This document shows, piece by piece, positions 1-7,587 of a stretch of 64,000 nucleotides of DNA. Under the pieces are notes generated by a model. It was not told the origin of the DNA. It did no database searches and worked only from the letters and a program-made list of their open reading frames with translations. Location of the stretch: positions 16,694-80,693 of the forward strand of contig NZ_BMQP01000037.1 of the NCBI RefSeq assembly GCF_014648175.1. The letters run 5' to 3'. The position numbers were made by a program, and so were the translations under genes. Source of the DNA: Planobispora rosea. Its GTDB lineage: Bacteria > Actinomycetota > Actinomycetes > Streptosporangiales > Streptosporangiaceae. Within the stretch, counting starts at the first letter, position 1. Each line of letters begins with the position of its first letter.

Positions 1-1909
1 TCTTCTCCACGCCCTCCTTGAAGGTGGCGGTCTTGAAGGCGGGCCGGGGGTCGCGGCCGGGCTTCTCCAGCTCCGCGAGGATGTCAGTGACGGTCGGCAG
101 GCCGAAGGTGTCGTCCACGAACTCCTGGGGCCTGAGGGACCGCAGCGTCGCGGAGTTCCCGATCAGCTGGGTGATCTCGCAGCCGGTGGCCGCGAGGATG
201 CGGCGGACCACCGGGTAGGCCTCGGGGTGCACGCTGGAGGAGTCGAGCGGGTCGTCGCCGCCGGGGATGCGCAGGAAGCCCGCGCACTGCTCGAACGCCT
301 TGGGCCCGAGGCGGGGCACCTCCTTCAGCGCCCGGCGGGAACGGAACGGGCCGTTGGCGTCACGGTGGGCGACGATGTTCTCGGCGAGCCCGGAGCCGAT
401 GCCCGACACCCGGGTCAGCAGCGGCGCCGAGGCGGTGTTGACGTCGACGCCGACGGCGTTCACGCAGTCCTCGACCACCGCGTCGAGCGAGCGGGAGAGC
501 TTGGTCTCGGCGAGGTCGTGCTGGTACTGGCCGACGCCGATGGACTTGGGATCGATCTTGACGAGCTCGGCCAGCGGGTCCTGCAGGCGGCGGGCGATGG
601 AGACCGCGCCGCGCAGGGAGACGTCCAGGCCGGGCAGTTCCTGTGAGGCGTAGGCGGAGGCGGAGTAGACCGACGCCCCGGCCTCCGACACCACGATCTT
701 GGTCAGCCCGGGGACCAGCTTGACCAGCTCGCCGGCGAGCTTGTCCGTCTCCCGCGAGGCCGTGCCGTTGCCGATCGCCACCAGCTCCACGCCGTGCGCC
801 TTCACCAGCGCGGCCAGGGCCGCCAGCGACTGGTCCCACTGGCGGCGCGGCTCGTGCGGGTAGATCGTGTCGGTCGCCACGACCTTGCCCGTGGCGTCGA
901 CCACCGCGACCTTCACGCCGGTCCGCAGGCCCGGGTCCAGGCCCATCGTCGGGCGGGTCCCCGCGGGAGCGGCCAGCAGCAGGTCGCGCAGGTTGGTGGC
1001 GAACACGCGCACGGCCTCGTCCTCGGCGGCCTGCCACATCCGCATCCGCAGATCGATGCCGAGGTGGACGAGGATGCGGGTGCGCCACGCCCAGCGGACG
1101 GTGTCGGCCAGCCACCTGTCGGCGGGCCGCCCCCGGTCGGAGATGCCGAAGCGGTGGGCGATGGCCGCCTCGTAGGAACCGGTGGGCTCCTCCTCCGGCT
1201 CCAGGGTGAGGGTCAGGACCTCCTCCTTCTCACCCCGGAACATCGCCAGGATCCGGTGCGAGGGCAGCTTGGTGAACGGCTCGGCGAAGTCGAAGTAGTC
1301 GGAGAACTTGGCGCCCGCCTCCTCCTTGCCCTCGCGCACCGCCGAGACCAGCCGCCCCCGGCTCCACATGCGCTCGCGCAGCTCGCCCACCAGGTCGGCG
1401 TCCTCGCTGAACCGCTCGACCAGGATGGCCCGCGCCCCGTCGAGCGCGGCGGCGGCGTCGGGCACGCCCTCGCCGACGAAGGCCGCCGCGGCGGCCTGCG
1501 GGTCGACGGACGGGTCGCCGAGCAGCCCGTCGGCCAGCGGTTCGAGCCCCGCCTCCCGGGCGATCTGCGCCTTGGTGCGCCGCTTGGGCTTGTAGGGCAG
1601 GTAGATGTCCTCCAGCCGGGCCTTGGAGTCGGCCGCCATGATCTGGGCCTCAAGGGCGTCGTCGAGTTTGCCCTGGCTGCGGATCGACTCCAGGATCGCG
1701 GTGCGCCGCTCCTCCATCTCGCGCAGGTAGCGCAGCCGCTCCTCGAGCGTGCGCAGCTGCGCGTCGTCGAGCATCCCGGTGGCTTCCTTGCGGTAGCGCG
1801 CGATGAAGGGCACCGTGGCCCCGCCGTCGAGCAGCTCCACCGCCGCCCGCACCTGCCCCTCGCGCACGCCCAGCTCGTCGGCGATCCGCTGATGAATAGA
1901 AGTCGTCAC
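1..1909 (-). CDS. tex: Tex-family RNA-binding transcription accessory protein (3' end cut by window edge)
   Basis: A continuous frame of about 636 codons runs off the left edge of the window, so the C-terminus is missing. It starts at a GTG (1907-1909) with GGGGAAGAG just upstream; the protein begins MTTSIHQRIADELGV. The order of parts matches Tex: an N-terminal helical region (FIARYRKEATG near residue 35, DIYLPYKPKRRTKAQ near 110), a YqgF/RNase H-like domain (DPGLRTG from about 323), a helix-hairpin-helix segment (GIGSGLA near 495), then FGLPTVTDIL and EKPGRDPR near 600. The C-terminal S1 RNA-binding domain would lie outside the window. Tex proteins are cytoplasmic nucleic-acid-binding factors linked to transcription; the exact role here is unknown. 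Confidence 0.93.
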   Translation of the reverse strand, partial: MTTSIHQRIADELGVREGQVRAAVELLDGGATVPFIARYRKEATGMLDDAQLRTLEERLRYLREMEERRTAILESIRSQGKLDDALEAQIMAADSKARLEDIYLPYKPKRRTKAQIAREAGLEPLADGLLGDPSVDPQAAAAAFVGEGVPDAAAALDGARAILVERFSEDADLVGELRERMWSRGRLVSAVREGKEEAGAKFSDYFDFAEPFTKLPSHRILAMFRGEKEEVLTLTLEPEEEPTGSYEAAIAHRFGISDRGRPADRWLADTVRWAWRTRILVHLGIDLRMRMWQAAEDEAVRVFATNLRDLLLAAPAGTRPTMGLDPGLRTGVKVAVVDATGKVVATDTIYPHEPRRQWDQSLAALAALVKAHGVELVAIGNGTASRETDKLAGELVKLVPGLTKIVVSEAGASVYSASAYASQELPGLDVSLRGAVSIARRLQDPLAELVKIDPKSIGVGQYQHDLAETKLSRSLDAVVEDCVNAVGVDVNTASAPLLTRVSGIGSGLAENIVAHRDANGPFRSRRALKEVPRLGPKAFEQCAGFLRIPGGDDPLDSSSVHPEAYPVVRRILAATGCEITQLIGNSATLRSLRPQEFVDDTFGLPTVTDILAELEKPGRDPRPAFKTATFKEGVEK

Positions 1910-2046
1910 GATCTCTTCCCCTTGTGATGGACGCCCCAAAGCTACCGCGTGGCGGGGGAGCGGAAGGGGTGGTGCCGCCAGGCATGTGGACGACTCCGGG
2001 GAATCGCCCCCTGCGGATCGTCCGATCGCGACGGCCCCGGTCCCCG

Positions 2047-3768
2047 TCACGGCAGGGGGAGCGGCTCCGGGAACGCCGGGGAGAGGCGGGTCCACTCGAC
2101 GGTGGCCGCGGCGGCGTTGCCGCCCGGGGTGCCGGTCACCCAGTGGGTGAGCTGCGGCCGTTCCCTGCTGTCCTGGACCACCCAGGCGGCCCCGGTGTCC
2201 GTACCGTCGCGGAACAGACGGGCGACGCCGGAGCTGTCGACGGTCACCCGCCAGGTCGCGATCCGCCCTGCGCCGTCCAGGGCGTGGACCCGCTCCCAGA
2301 CCGGCGAGCCCTTGCGCATGCTCCAGACCCCGCCGCGCTGTACGGCCAGCATCAGCCGCCGGGCGCCGTTGGCCACCTTCGCGCCCAGGCAGACTCCGTC
2401 GCCGGTCCGGGGGTCCAGCGCGCTGTCGTCGTCGACCCGGCCCCGGAACTCCAGGGTGAAGTCGCACCCCCGCCGCACGTCGAGGGCGCGGGTGGCCCCG
2501 CTGGCCCGGGTGCCGCCGCTGCGCAGGACGAACCCGCCGCCGGGGGCCCGCCGCGCGCCGCCGTACAGCTCCCAGTCCCCGGCGAACAGGTCGCCGGGGA
2601 ACTCCCGGGTGATGTCGAGCTCGGCCACCTTGATGTTGATCTGGTTGTGCTCCCAGACGACGAAGAACCTCCCCGGCTCGTACTCGTCGGCGCTGGGATA
2701 GACGTCCCACCCGCGTGCCGCCCCCCGGGTCAGCCGCCTTCCGTCGGCGAGGAGCCGCCCCGGCCCCCACGGTTCCCCGGGCCGCCGCACCTTGTAGTGG
2801 AGCACCTCGCGGTACTGGTCGGGCCTGCTCTCCGCCGGACCGGTGAACGGCCCGGCCAGCGTGTTGTAGATCGCCAGATGACGGCCCCCGGAGTCGCGGG
2901 TGAAGAACGTCTTGACGTAGTAGTTGGGCAGGTCCTCGTCCAGCGTGAGGCGTGACCAGGTCAGGCCCCCGTCGGTGCTGGTGGCGGTGGCGCAGTGGGC
3001 GGCGCTGACCCGGTAGCGGGCGTCGCGCTCGGCCGCCGAGGCGCCGCCGCGCAGGTCCAGCGTGCGGGTGACCATGACCAGCGCGCCCGGGTCGTCATAG
3101 GAGATCGCGATCTGCGGCTCCTCCACCGCCACGCCGGGCGGGTTCTCCGCGAGCGCCCCCGGGGTCCAGGTCCTCAGGTCCGCCGAGCGCAGCACACCCG
3201 CCCGCGTGGTCCCGCCCGCGTGCCGCCAGTACGGCACCAGCCAGTGCCCGCCGTACCGCAGCGGCCTGCCCGCCACGACCACGCCCCGGCCGTTGTCCGG
3301 CACCTCCACCGTGATCGGGAAGTCGGTCCAGGTACGGCCCGCGTCGGTGCTCCGCCTGGCCGTCATCGCGGTCGGGAAGCCGTCCACCCGGCCCTCGCGA
3401 TCCCGGTCGCGCTCGACGTCGATCAGCCCGAGCAGCGCGTACAGGACGCCGTCGTCGTTGAGGAACATCACGTAGTGGTAGCGGTGCGCGGCGGTCGCCG
3501 CGGCCAGCGTGCCGACCGTCCAGGTCCGCCCGGCGTCGCCCGACCGGGCGTACATGATCGATCCCTGGTCCTTCGGGGACGGGTCACGGCTGTCGCGCAC
3601 CCCGGCCCGCCAGCCGACCACCAGCCGCCGGGAGTCCAACGCGACGATGTCGGGAACGCGGTTCCCCTCGTGGGCGAGCTCCCCTCCGGGAGTCCTGTCG
3701 GCCTTCCCGTAGACGGTGACGGGGGCGCCGACGTGCGTTCCGACGATGTCGATCTCCGGCCAGGACAT
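2047..3768 (-). CDS. Sialidase-like (BNR/Asp-box) beta-propeller protein
   Basis: 573 aa. Three canonical Asp-boxes are visible: SGDAGRTW (76-83), STDAGRTW (140-147) and STDGGLTW (264-271). An NRVPDI motif at 36-41 resembles the FRIP motif that supplies the first arginine of the sialidase triad. The N-terminal ~370 residues should form the six-bladed propeller; the last ~180 (TLEFRGRVDDD onwards) look like a jelly-roll/LamG-type sandwich. The start ATG has an in-frame TGA two codons upstream and no good ribosome-binding site. Secreted sialidases usually carry a signal peptide; none is visible here, so it is either cytoplasmic or exported another way. Substrate (sialic acid or another glycan) cannot be told from sequence. 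Confidence 0.75.
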   Translation of the reverse strand: MSWPEIDIVGTHVGAPVTVYGKADRTPGGELAHEGNRVPDIVALDSRRLVVGWRAGVRDSRDPSPKDQGSIMYARSGDAGRTWTVGTLAAATAAHRYHYVMFLNDDGVLYALLGLIDVERDRDREGRVDGFPTAMTARRSTDAGRTWTDFPITVEVPDNGRGVVVAGRPLRYGGHWLVPYWRHAGGTTRAGVLRSADLRTWTPGALAENPPGVAVEEPQIAISYDDPGALVMVTRTLDLRGGASAAERDARYRVSAAHCATATSTDGGLTWSRLTLDEDLPNYYVKTFFTRDSGGRHLAIYNTLAGPFTGPAESRPDQYREVLHYKVRRPGEPWGPGRLLADGRRLTRGAARGWDVYPSADEYEPGRFFVVWEHNQINIKVAELDITREFPGDLFAGDWELYGGARRAPGGGFVLRSGGTRASGATRALDVRRGCDFTLEFRGRVDDDSALDPRTGDGVCLGAKVANGARRLMLAVQRGGVWSMRKGSPVWERVHALDGAGRIATWRVTVDSSGVARLFRDGTDTGAAWVVQDSRERPQLTHWVTGTPGGNAAAATVEWTRLSPAFPEPLPLP

Positions 3769-3867
3769 GGATCACAGCGAACAGGCGAGAGGTGACCGGA
3801 GGGTTGCCGGAAGGTGACATCCCGCCCCTGATCACCTCGGCGCCGCCGCCCGGGACGGGCGGCCCGG

Positions 3868-4224
3868 TCACTCCAGGAGGGCGGCCAGCCGTTTGGGAGC
3901 GACGGCCCGGTAGGCCTCGGTGACGATCTCGGCGATCTCGGCCCAGTCCTGGGGGACGTCGAGATAGACGCCGAGCCAGCCGCGGTGCCCGACGTACGGC
4001 GGGCGGAAGAAGCGCTCGGGCGCCTCGGCGACCATGGCCTCCTGGACGCCGGGCGGGGCGGCGCACCAGAAGGCGAGCCGGTCGTCGTGATGGTGGTCGG
4101 CGTACATCACGAACGTCTTCCGGTCGCGGATGAACCAGGTCGGCTCGCCGTGGCTGAGCCGTTCGGTGGTCTCGGGGAGCGCCAGGCAGAGCCGCCGCAG
4201 TGACTCCAGCGGATCATCGGTCAT
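3868..4224 (-). CDS. MmcQ/YjbR-family (CyaY-like fold) protein
   Basis: 118 aa starting MTDDPLESLRRLCLALPE. The family signature is clear: LALPETTERLSHGEPTW at the N-terminus, a central strand region (RKTFVMYADHH) and the C-terminal EAYRAVAPKRLAALLE. These small single-domain proteins have a CyaY/DNA-binding-like fold and no established reaction. The ATG at 4224 is preferred over longer in-frame starts because those would overlap the upstream VOC gene and because TATCGT lies exactly six bases before this ATG, fitting a leaderless transcript. A second member of the family lies at 21968. Confidence 0.85.
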   Translation of the reverse strand: MTDDPLESLRRLCLALPETTERLSHGEPTWFIRDRKTFVMYADHHHDDRLAFWCAAPPGVQEAMVAEAPERFFRPPYVGHRGWLGVYLDVPQDWAEIAEIVTEAYRAVAPKRLAALLE

Positions 4225-4230
4225 GGTCCG

Positions 4231-4236
4231 ACGATA
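4231..4236 (-). promoter_or_regulatory. Candidate -10 element of leaderless MmcQ/YjbR mRNA
   Basis: TATCGT on the minus strand ends six bases before the ATG of the gene starting at 4224. That spacing puts the predicted transcription start on or next to the A of ATG. No ribosome-binding site is present. Confidence 0.45.
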
Positions 4237-4279
4237 CGCCCGTCGTGCCGGCCCGCGCCGGTCACAGGGGGAGCACCGG

Positions 4280-4621
4280 TTACAGGGGAGCACCGCCGAA
4301 CCCGATCTCGTTCCCTTCGGGATCGCGATAGATGACCTTGCGCACGCCGTTGGAGTATGTCTCGCGTTCCACGGGCTCGATTCCCCGCTCGGCGATCCGC
4401 GCCACACGCGTGTCGAAGTCGTCGACGAAAACCGTGTGCATGGCGTGACCGGCCCGCTCGGGCCGCCGCTCGACGTATACGGACCGGTGTTCCGCGAGTT
4501 CCCACACGGCCTCCGTGTCGCTTGCGACGAACGTCGGCGGGGCGCCCAGCAGCTGTTCGTACCACTTCAGGGCCGCCGCGTAGTCGGTTACCGGAATTCC
4601 TGCGAACAACTCCAGGGTCAT
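4280..4621 (-). CDS. VOC (glyoxalase/bleomycin-resistance fold) protein
   Basis: 113 aa, a single vicinal-oxygen-chelate module. It shows the beta-alpha-beta-beta-beta pattern with LFAGIPVTDYAAALKWYEQLLG at the start, HTVFVDDFD in the middle and YRDPEGNEIGFGG at the end, where the final Glu region usually supplies a metal or substrate ligand. Function in VOC proteins ranges from dioxygenase to resistance protein and cannot be assigned here. The mRNA is probably leaderless: TAGAAT lies six bases upstream of the ATG (4628-4633). It sits 55 bp upstream of the MmcQ gene on the same strand, so the two may be co-transcribed from here as well. Confidence 0.85.
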   Translation of the reverse strand: MTLELFAGIPVTDYAAALKWYEQLLGAPPTFVASDTEAVWELAEHRSVYVERRPERAGHAMHTVFVDDFDTRVARIAERGIEPVERETYSNGVRKVIYRDPEGNEIGFGGAPL

Positions 4622-4627
4622 ACGCCG

Positions 4628-4633
4628 ATTCTA
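4628..4633 (-). promoter_or_regulatory. Candidate -10 element of leaderless VOC mRNA
   Basis: TAGAAT on the minus strand, six bases before the VOC start codon, in a spot with no Shine-Dalgarno sequence. Confidence 0.45.
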
Positions 4634-4730
4634 TGGATCTCTTCCGGATCGTGAGCTGCGGGACCGCGCCCACTCCGCCGGATACGCCCGGTCCGGCGGG
4701 CGGCCGGCGGGCCGCAGCCGGTGCGGGGAC

Positions 4731-5822
4731 TCAGGCGCAGCAACCGCAGCAGTCGCAGTCACAGCAGCTGCAGCAGTCGGCGTCACGCAGGTAGCAGCGC
4801 TCGCTGCGCGGCAGACCCCTGCGCCTGCTCCACCGGGGCCGCCACATTCCGCAGGTGAAGAAGGTCGCCACCCCGGCTGCCGACTTGCGGATCCATCCCG
4901 GCCGCTCGTAGGAGGCATCCGCGGGATGGTCGCGGAAGGCGCGCTCGACCGCCCGCCGTACCTCGGTTCCGAGGAGCACCTCCACCAGGTGACGCTCCTG
5001 GAGCTCCATATCCCGCAACGCCAGGGTGAGGCCGTGTACGGCGTCGTCGCAGAGCCGCCGCGCCTCCCGCCTGGTGGCGCCCGTGGCGGTCAGCGGGTTG
5101 AACCGGCCCCGCGCGTCGTCGTCTTCCTGGTCCTCGACCGCGTCGAGCAGGTGGGCGATCCGGCCGAAGAACCTGCCCGCCTCGGCCAGGGCGTCGGCGT
5201 TGCCGGGCCGCCCGGCGAGCACCGCCGTGTGGGCGAACGCCGCGGCGACGGCGTCCTCCGCCGGGCGGGTCAGGTCGAGGAGCGTGATCGGCCGGGCTCC
5301 GGAACCGCCGGAACCGCCGGAACCGCCGGGCCCGGACGGGGAGGCGGCCCGGCGCTCCAGGTCGAGCTGCCGGTCCACGGTGGAGGCCAGGACGGCGGTG
5401 TCGAACCCGACCCCCGCCCCCAGCCGCGCCCCACTGGCCTCCCAGCGGGCCGCCAGCCTCATCCGGGCCGGTCCGGTCCCGGCGGCGACGTCGCCGTCCA
5501 CCACCTGATCGCGGATCCGGCCCGCGGCGAGCACCAGCGAGACCGCGGCCGCGAGCTGCGCCCCCTGGGCCCGGGCGTCCACCACGTCGGCGGAGCGGAA
5601 CCCGCGCAGCGCGCAGGGGCCCGCGGTCCGGTGCGGGGAGGCGGACGGCAGCTGGGCCTCGGCGAGGACCGAGATGATCAGGGTGTCGTAGTTGGTGGCC
5701 AGTCGCCCTCCGTGTCCCTGCCCGTCCCGCAACGTCAGGCACAGCCCGCACAGGTGCGCCCGCCACGCCCGGTGGAGGGACGGGCACCCGTGCTCACCGC
5801 ACGGGCGGATGATTCCGAACAC
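4731..5822 (-). CDS. DUF5685-like protein with Cys-rich N- and C-termini
   Basis: 363 aa, start GTG with GAGGTCGC upstream. The N-terminus (MFGIIRPCGEHGCPSLH, then CGLCLTLRD) and the overall layout match the actinobacterial DUF5685 family, which has no proven function. The middle is largely helical (GRFFGRIAHLLDAVEDQEDD, ARRLCDDAVHGL) and reminiscent of alpha-helical prenyl-synthase-like bundles. The C-terminus ends in an extraordinary run of cysteines (CCSCCDCDCCGCCA) after two further Cys, suggesting metal binding. An in-frame GGSGGSGGSG repeat (9-bp unit, near 5299-5330) interrupts the middle. The gene stands alone, with the tRNA genes upstream. Role unknown. Confidence 0.75.
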   Translation of the reverse strand: MFGIIRPCGEHGCPSLHRAWRAHLCGLCLTLRDGQGHGGRLATNYDTLIISVLAEAQLPSASPHRTAGPCALRGFRSADVVDARAQGAQLAAAVSLVLAAGRIRDQVVDGDVAAGTGPARMRLAARWEASGARLGAGVGFDTAVLASTVDRQLDLERRAASPSGPGGSGGSGGSGARPITLLDLTRPAEDAVAAAFAHTAVLAGRPGNADALAEAGRFFGRIAHLLDAVEDQEDDDARGRFNPLTATGATRREARRLCDDAVHGLTLALRDMELQERHLVEVLLGTEVRRAVERAFRDHPADASYERPGWIRKSAAGVATFFTCGMWRPRWSRRRGLPRSERCYLRDADCCSCCDCDCCGCCA

Positions 5823-6001
5823 GCGACCTCACAGCTCAATGGAGCGATCCATCACATAACGAGGGAATGGTAGGGGTAAAACCAGTCCCTTCGGTATGGC
5901 CGCGTCTCGGGAATGACCGCCGCCACGAGGCCGAGGGCGTGGAGCCCCAGGTCGCGGTCGTGGAGTCCTGGATCCCGTGTGGAGTCCCGGACCAGGAAGG
6001 G

Positions 6002-6077
6002 TGGTGCCTCCGGCTGGATTCGAACCAGCGTCCTCCTGCTCCGCAAGCAGGCGCGCTCTCCGCTGCGCCACGAAGGC
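6002..6077 (-). tRNA. tRNA-Arg, anticodon GCG
   Basis: Folds into a full cloverleaf of 76 nt with an encoded 3' CCA: acceptor GCCTTCG/CGGAGGC with one G-U pair, D-stem GCGC/GCGC, anticodon stem CCTGC/GCAGG with loop TTGCGGA, and T-arm GCTGG-TTCGAAT-CCAGC. The loop gives anticodon GCG (codons CGC/CGU). A20 in the D-loop and C35 fit arginine identity. Bacteria normally read these codons with an ACG (inosine) tRNA, so a G34 version is unusual and probably a supplementary tRNA. It lies 32 bp downstream of the next tRNA on the same strand. Confidence 0.8.
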
Positions 6078-6109
6078 CGGAATTCTTCGATGAAATAATG
6101 GAGAATCCG

Positions 6110-6182
6110 TGGCGGGTGTGGGAATCGAACCCACCTGGGGTGGCTTATGAAACCACCGGGCACGCCAGCGCCCCCACCCGCC
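6110..6182 (-). tRNA. Atypical tRNA with CAT anticodon (Met or Ile2 type)
   Basis: 73 nt cloverleaf without encoded CCA: acceptor GGCGGGT/ACCCGCC, D-arm GGGC-GCTGGCGT-GCCC, anticodon stem GTGGT/GCCAC with loop TTCATAA, and T-arm GTGGG-TTCGATT-CCCAC. The anticodon is CAT. It is not an initiator: there is no GGG/CCC anticodon stem and no 1-72 mismatch. It could be elongator Met or lysidine-modified Ile2. The core departs from consensus: position 8 is G rather than T, and D-loop positions 14 and 21 are not A, so the U8-A14-A21 triple is missing. Either a specialised or a decaying tRNA. Confidence 0.7.
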
Positions 6183-6193
6183 GGGAATGCGAA

Positions 6194-6225
6194 GAGCCGC
6201 CCCGGGAACATGTCCGGGACGGCTC
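6194..6225 (-). terminator. Hairpin between GNAT gene and tRNA pair
   Basis: GAGCCG-CCCCGGGA pairs with TCCGGG-A-CGGCTC around a five-base loop. It has no T-tract, as is common in GC-rich actinomycetes. It would end the GNAT transcript before the tRNAs. Confidence 0.5.
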
Positions 6226-6375
6226 GCATGGGACGTCGCCAATCGTCACATGCGAACCTGCCCGGCCATGCTCATTCGGCGTCGGATACGCATTCTTTTT
6301 CCTTTCGGCGGTTCCTGTGAATCAATTGTGTTGTTCCGGGACGGCCCGGCGCAACACGTTTTACCGGCGGCTGTC

Positions 6376-6903
6376 TCAGCCGGCCAGCTCGCCTTCCAGC
6401 ATGGTCATGAGAACCATGTCGTGCCATTTCCCGTCGCGGCGGAACGCGTCGCGCTGCCTGCCGTCCTGGGTGAAGCCGACCTTCTCGTAGACCCGGATCG
6501 CCGCGGTGTTCTCGGCGACGACCCAGAGCGCGATCGAGTGCAGCCGCATCTTGTCGAAGCCGTACCGGCAGATCTCCCGGGTGGCGTCGGTGCCGTAGCC
6601 CTTGCCCCAGCAGTCCTTCTCGCCGATGTAGATGTCGAGCTCGGCGTTGCCGATCTCCGGTTCGGCGTCCCGCAGGCGTACGAGCCCGATCAGCCGCCCC
6701 CCGTCGAGGGTCTCGATCCCGAGGAGCACGTCGTCGTACGAATTCCGCCCGCGGTTCTCGACGCGCTCGACGGTCTGGGCGAGTGAACTCGGATATCCCT
6801 CGTCCATCCAGCGCATGACGTCGGGATCGCTGTTCCATCGCCACAGCGCCTCGGCGTCGGACGGTTCCATGGGACGCAGCCGCACGAGCTTTCCGGTCGG
6901 CAC
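6376..6903 (-). CDS. GNAT-family N-acetyltransferase (RimJ/RimL type)
   Basis: 175 aa, start GTG preceded by GGAGTGCGCC. The acetyl-CoA pyrophosphate loop CWGKGYGTD is at 98-106, followed by the typical RICRYGFDKMRLHSIALWV strand and NTAAIRVYEKVGF near the C-terminus. This is the RimJ/RimL/SpeG-like branch, which acetylates N-termini, amines or small-molecule amines; the substrate is not predictable. The next gene upstream (7003) is a P-loop kinase on the same strand about 100 bp away, so the two could be linked but each has room for its own promoter. Confidence 0.88.
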   Translation of the reverse strand: MPTGKLVRLRPMEPSDAEALWRWNSDPDVMRWMDEGYPSSLAQTVERVENRGRNSYDDVLLGIETLDGGRLIGLVRLRDAEPEIGNAELDIYIGEKDCWGKGYGTDATREICRYGFDKMRLHSIALWVVAENTAAIRVYEKVGFTQDGRQRDAFRRDGKWHDMVLMTMLEGELAG

Positions 6904-7002
6904 CGGCGCACTCCGATCGATCGGATATGAGAGACACAGCGATACCTACCAGGCGCCGTTCTCGTGATTCAACCGGATTAACGGCGTCCCGGCGCACTCG
7001 TC

Positions 7003-7542
7003 TCACCGTTGCGCGATCGTGCGTTCACCTTCCCCGGCCGGCTCCTCGAAGCCGGCCAGATAACGCTGCAGAAGGTCCTCGGACACCGTGACGCAGTTCG
7101 CTCCCTCCAGCGCGTTGCGTACGGCGAGCCGCCGGCGCAACGTTTCCGGGTCCGCCTTGAGGTAGACGAGCTCCCACCGGTAGCCGTGATCTTCGATCAA
7201 GGCCTTGTACCGGTCACGCTTCGCACGCTGCCAGAAGCTGTAGTCCAAGACCACCGACCGGCCCGCTCGCATCAACCGCACCAATTCGTGCCACAGCATC
7301 TCCTCGGTGGCGGCTTTGTGCTCCTCGTACTCCTGCGGATCGAAGAGCGCGCCATCGCGCCCGAACCGCTCCCAGATCGATTCATCGATCGACAGCCGGA
7401 CGTAGCCGCGTCGTTCCAGAGCCTGCGCATAGGTTGTCTTGCCAGAACCGGCGATGCCGCACATCAACACGACAGAGCGTCCGGGTTCGTCTCCCGGGCC
7501 GGTGACGTGGTCGGCTTCGGTAGTGCTCACAACACCGTCCAT
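7003..7542 (-). CDS. P-loop AAA_33/zeta-toxin-like kinase
   Basis: 179 aa. A Walker A motif GIAGSGKTT is at 29-37, followed by RLSIDESIWERFG, a long helical lid and VVLDYSFWQRAKRDRY, then the LVYLKADPETLRRRL strand-loop typical of small-molecule phosphotransferases of the AAA_33/zeta-toxin superfamily. No antitoxin-like partner is adjacent, so a free-standing kinase is more likely than a toxin. The mRNA looks leaderless (TAGTGT at 7550-7555, seven bases before the ATG). Substrate unknown. Confidence 0.8.
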   Translation of the reverse strand: MDGVVSTTEADHVTGPGDEPGRSVVLMCGIAGSGKTTYAQALERRGYVRLSIDESIWERFGRDGALFDPQEYEEHKAATEEMLWHELVRLMRAGRSVVLDYSFWQRAKRDRYKALIEDHGYRWELVYLKADPETLRRRLAVRNALEGANCVTVSEDLLQRYLAGFEEPAGEGERTIAQR

Positions 7543-7549
7543 GGGCAGG

Positions 7550-7555
7550 ACACTA
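7550..7555 (-). promoter_or_regulatory. Candidate -10 element of leaderless kinase mRNA
   Basis: TAGTGT on the minus strand, seven bases before the ATG at 7542. No ribosome-binding site is present. Confidence 0.4.
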
Positions 7556-7587
7556 TCGACGTGCCGGCCCGGGGTGCGGTGGCACGG

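Noticed and set aside
6002..6182. Integrative element attachment site at the tRNA genes
   Set aside because: No integrase, excisionase or direct repeat of a tRNA 3' end is found in the window.
7003..7542. Zeta-type toxin of a toxin-antitoxin pair
   Set aside because: No small antitoxin-like gene precedes or overlaps it; the preceding interval is a promoter.
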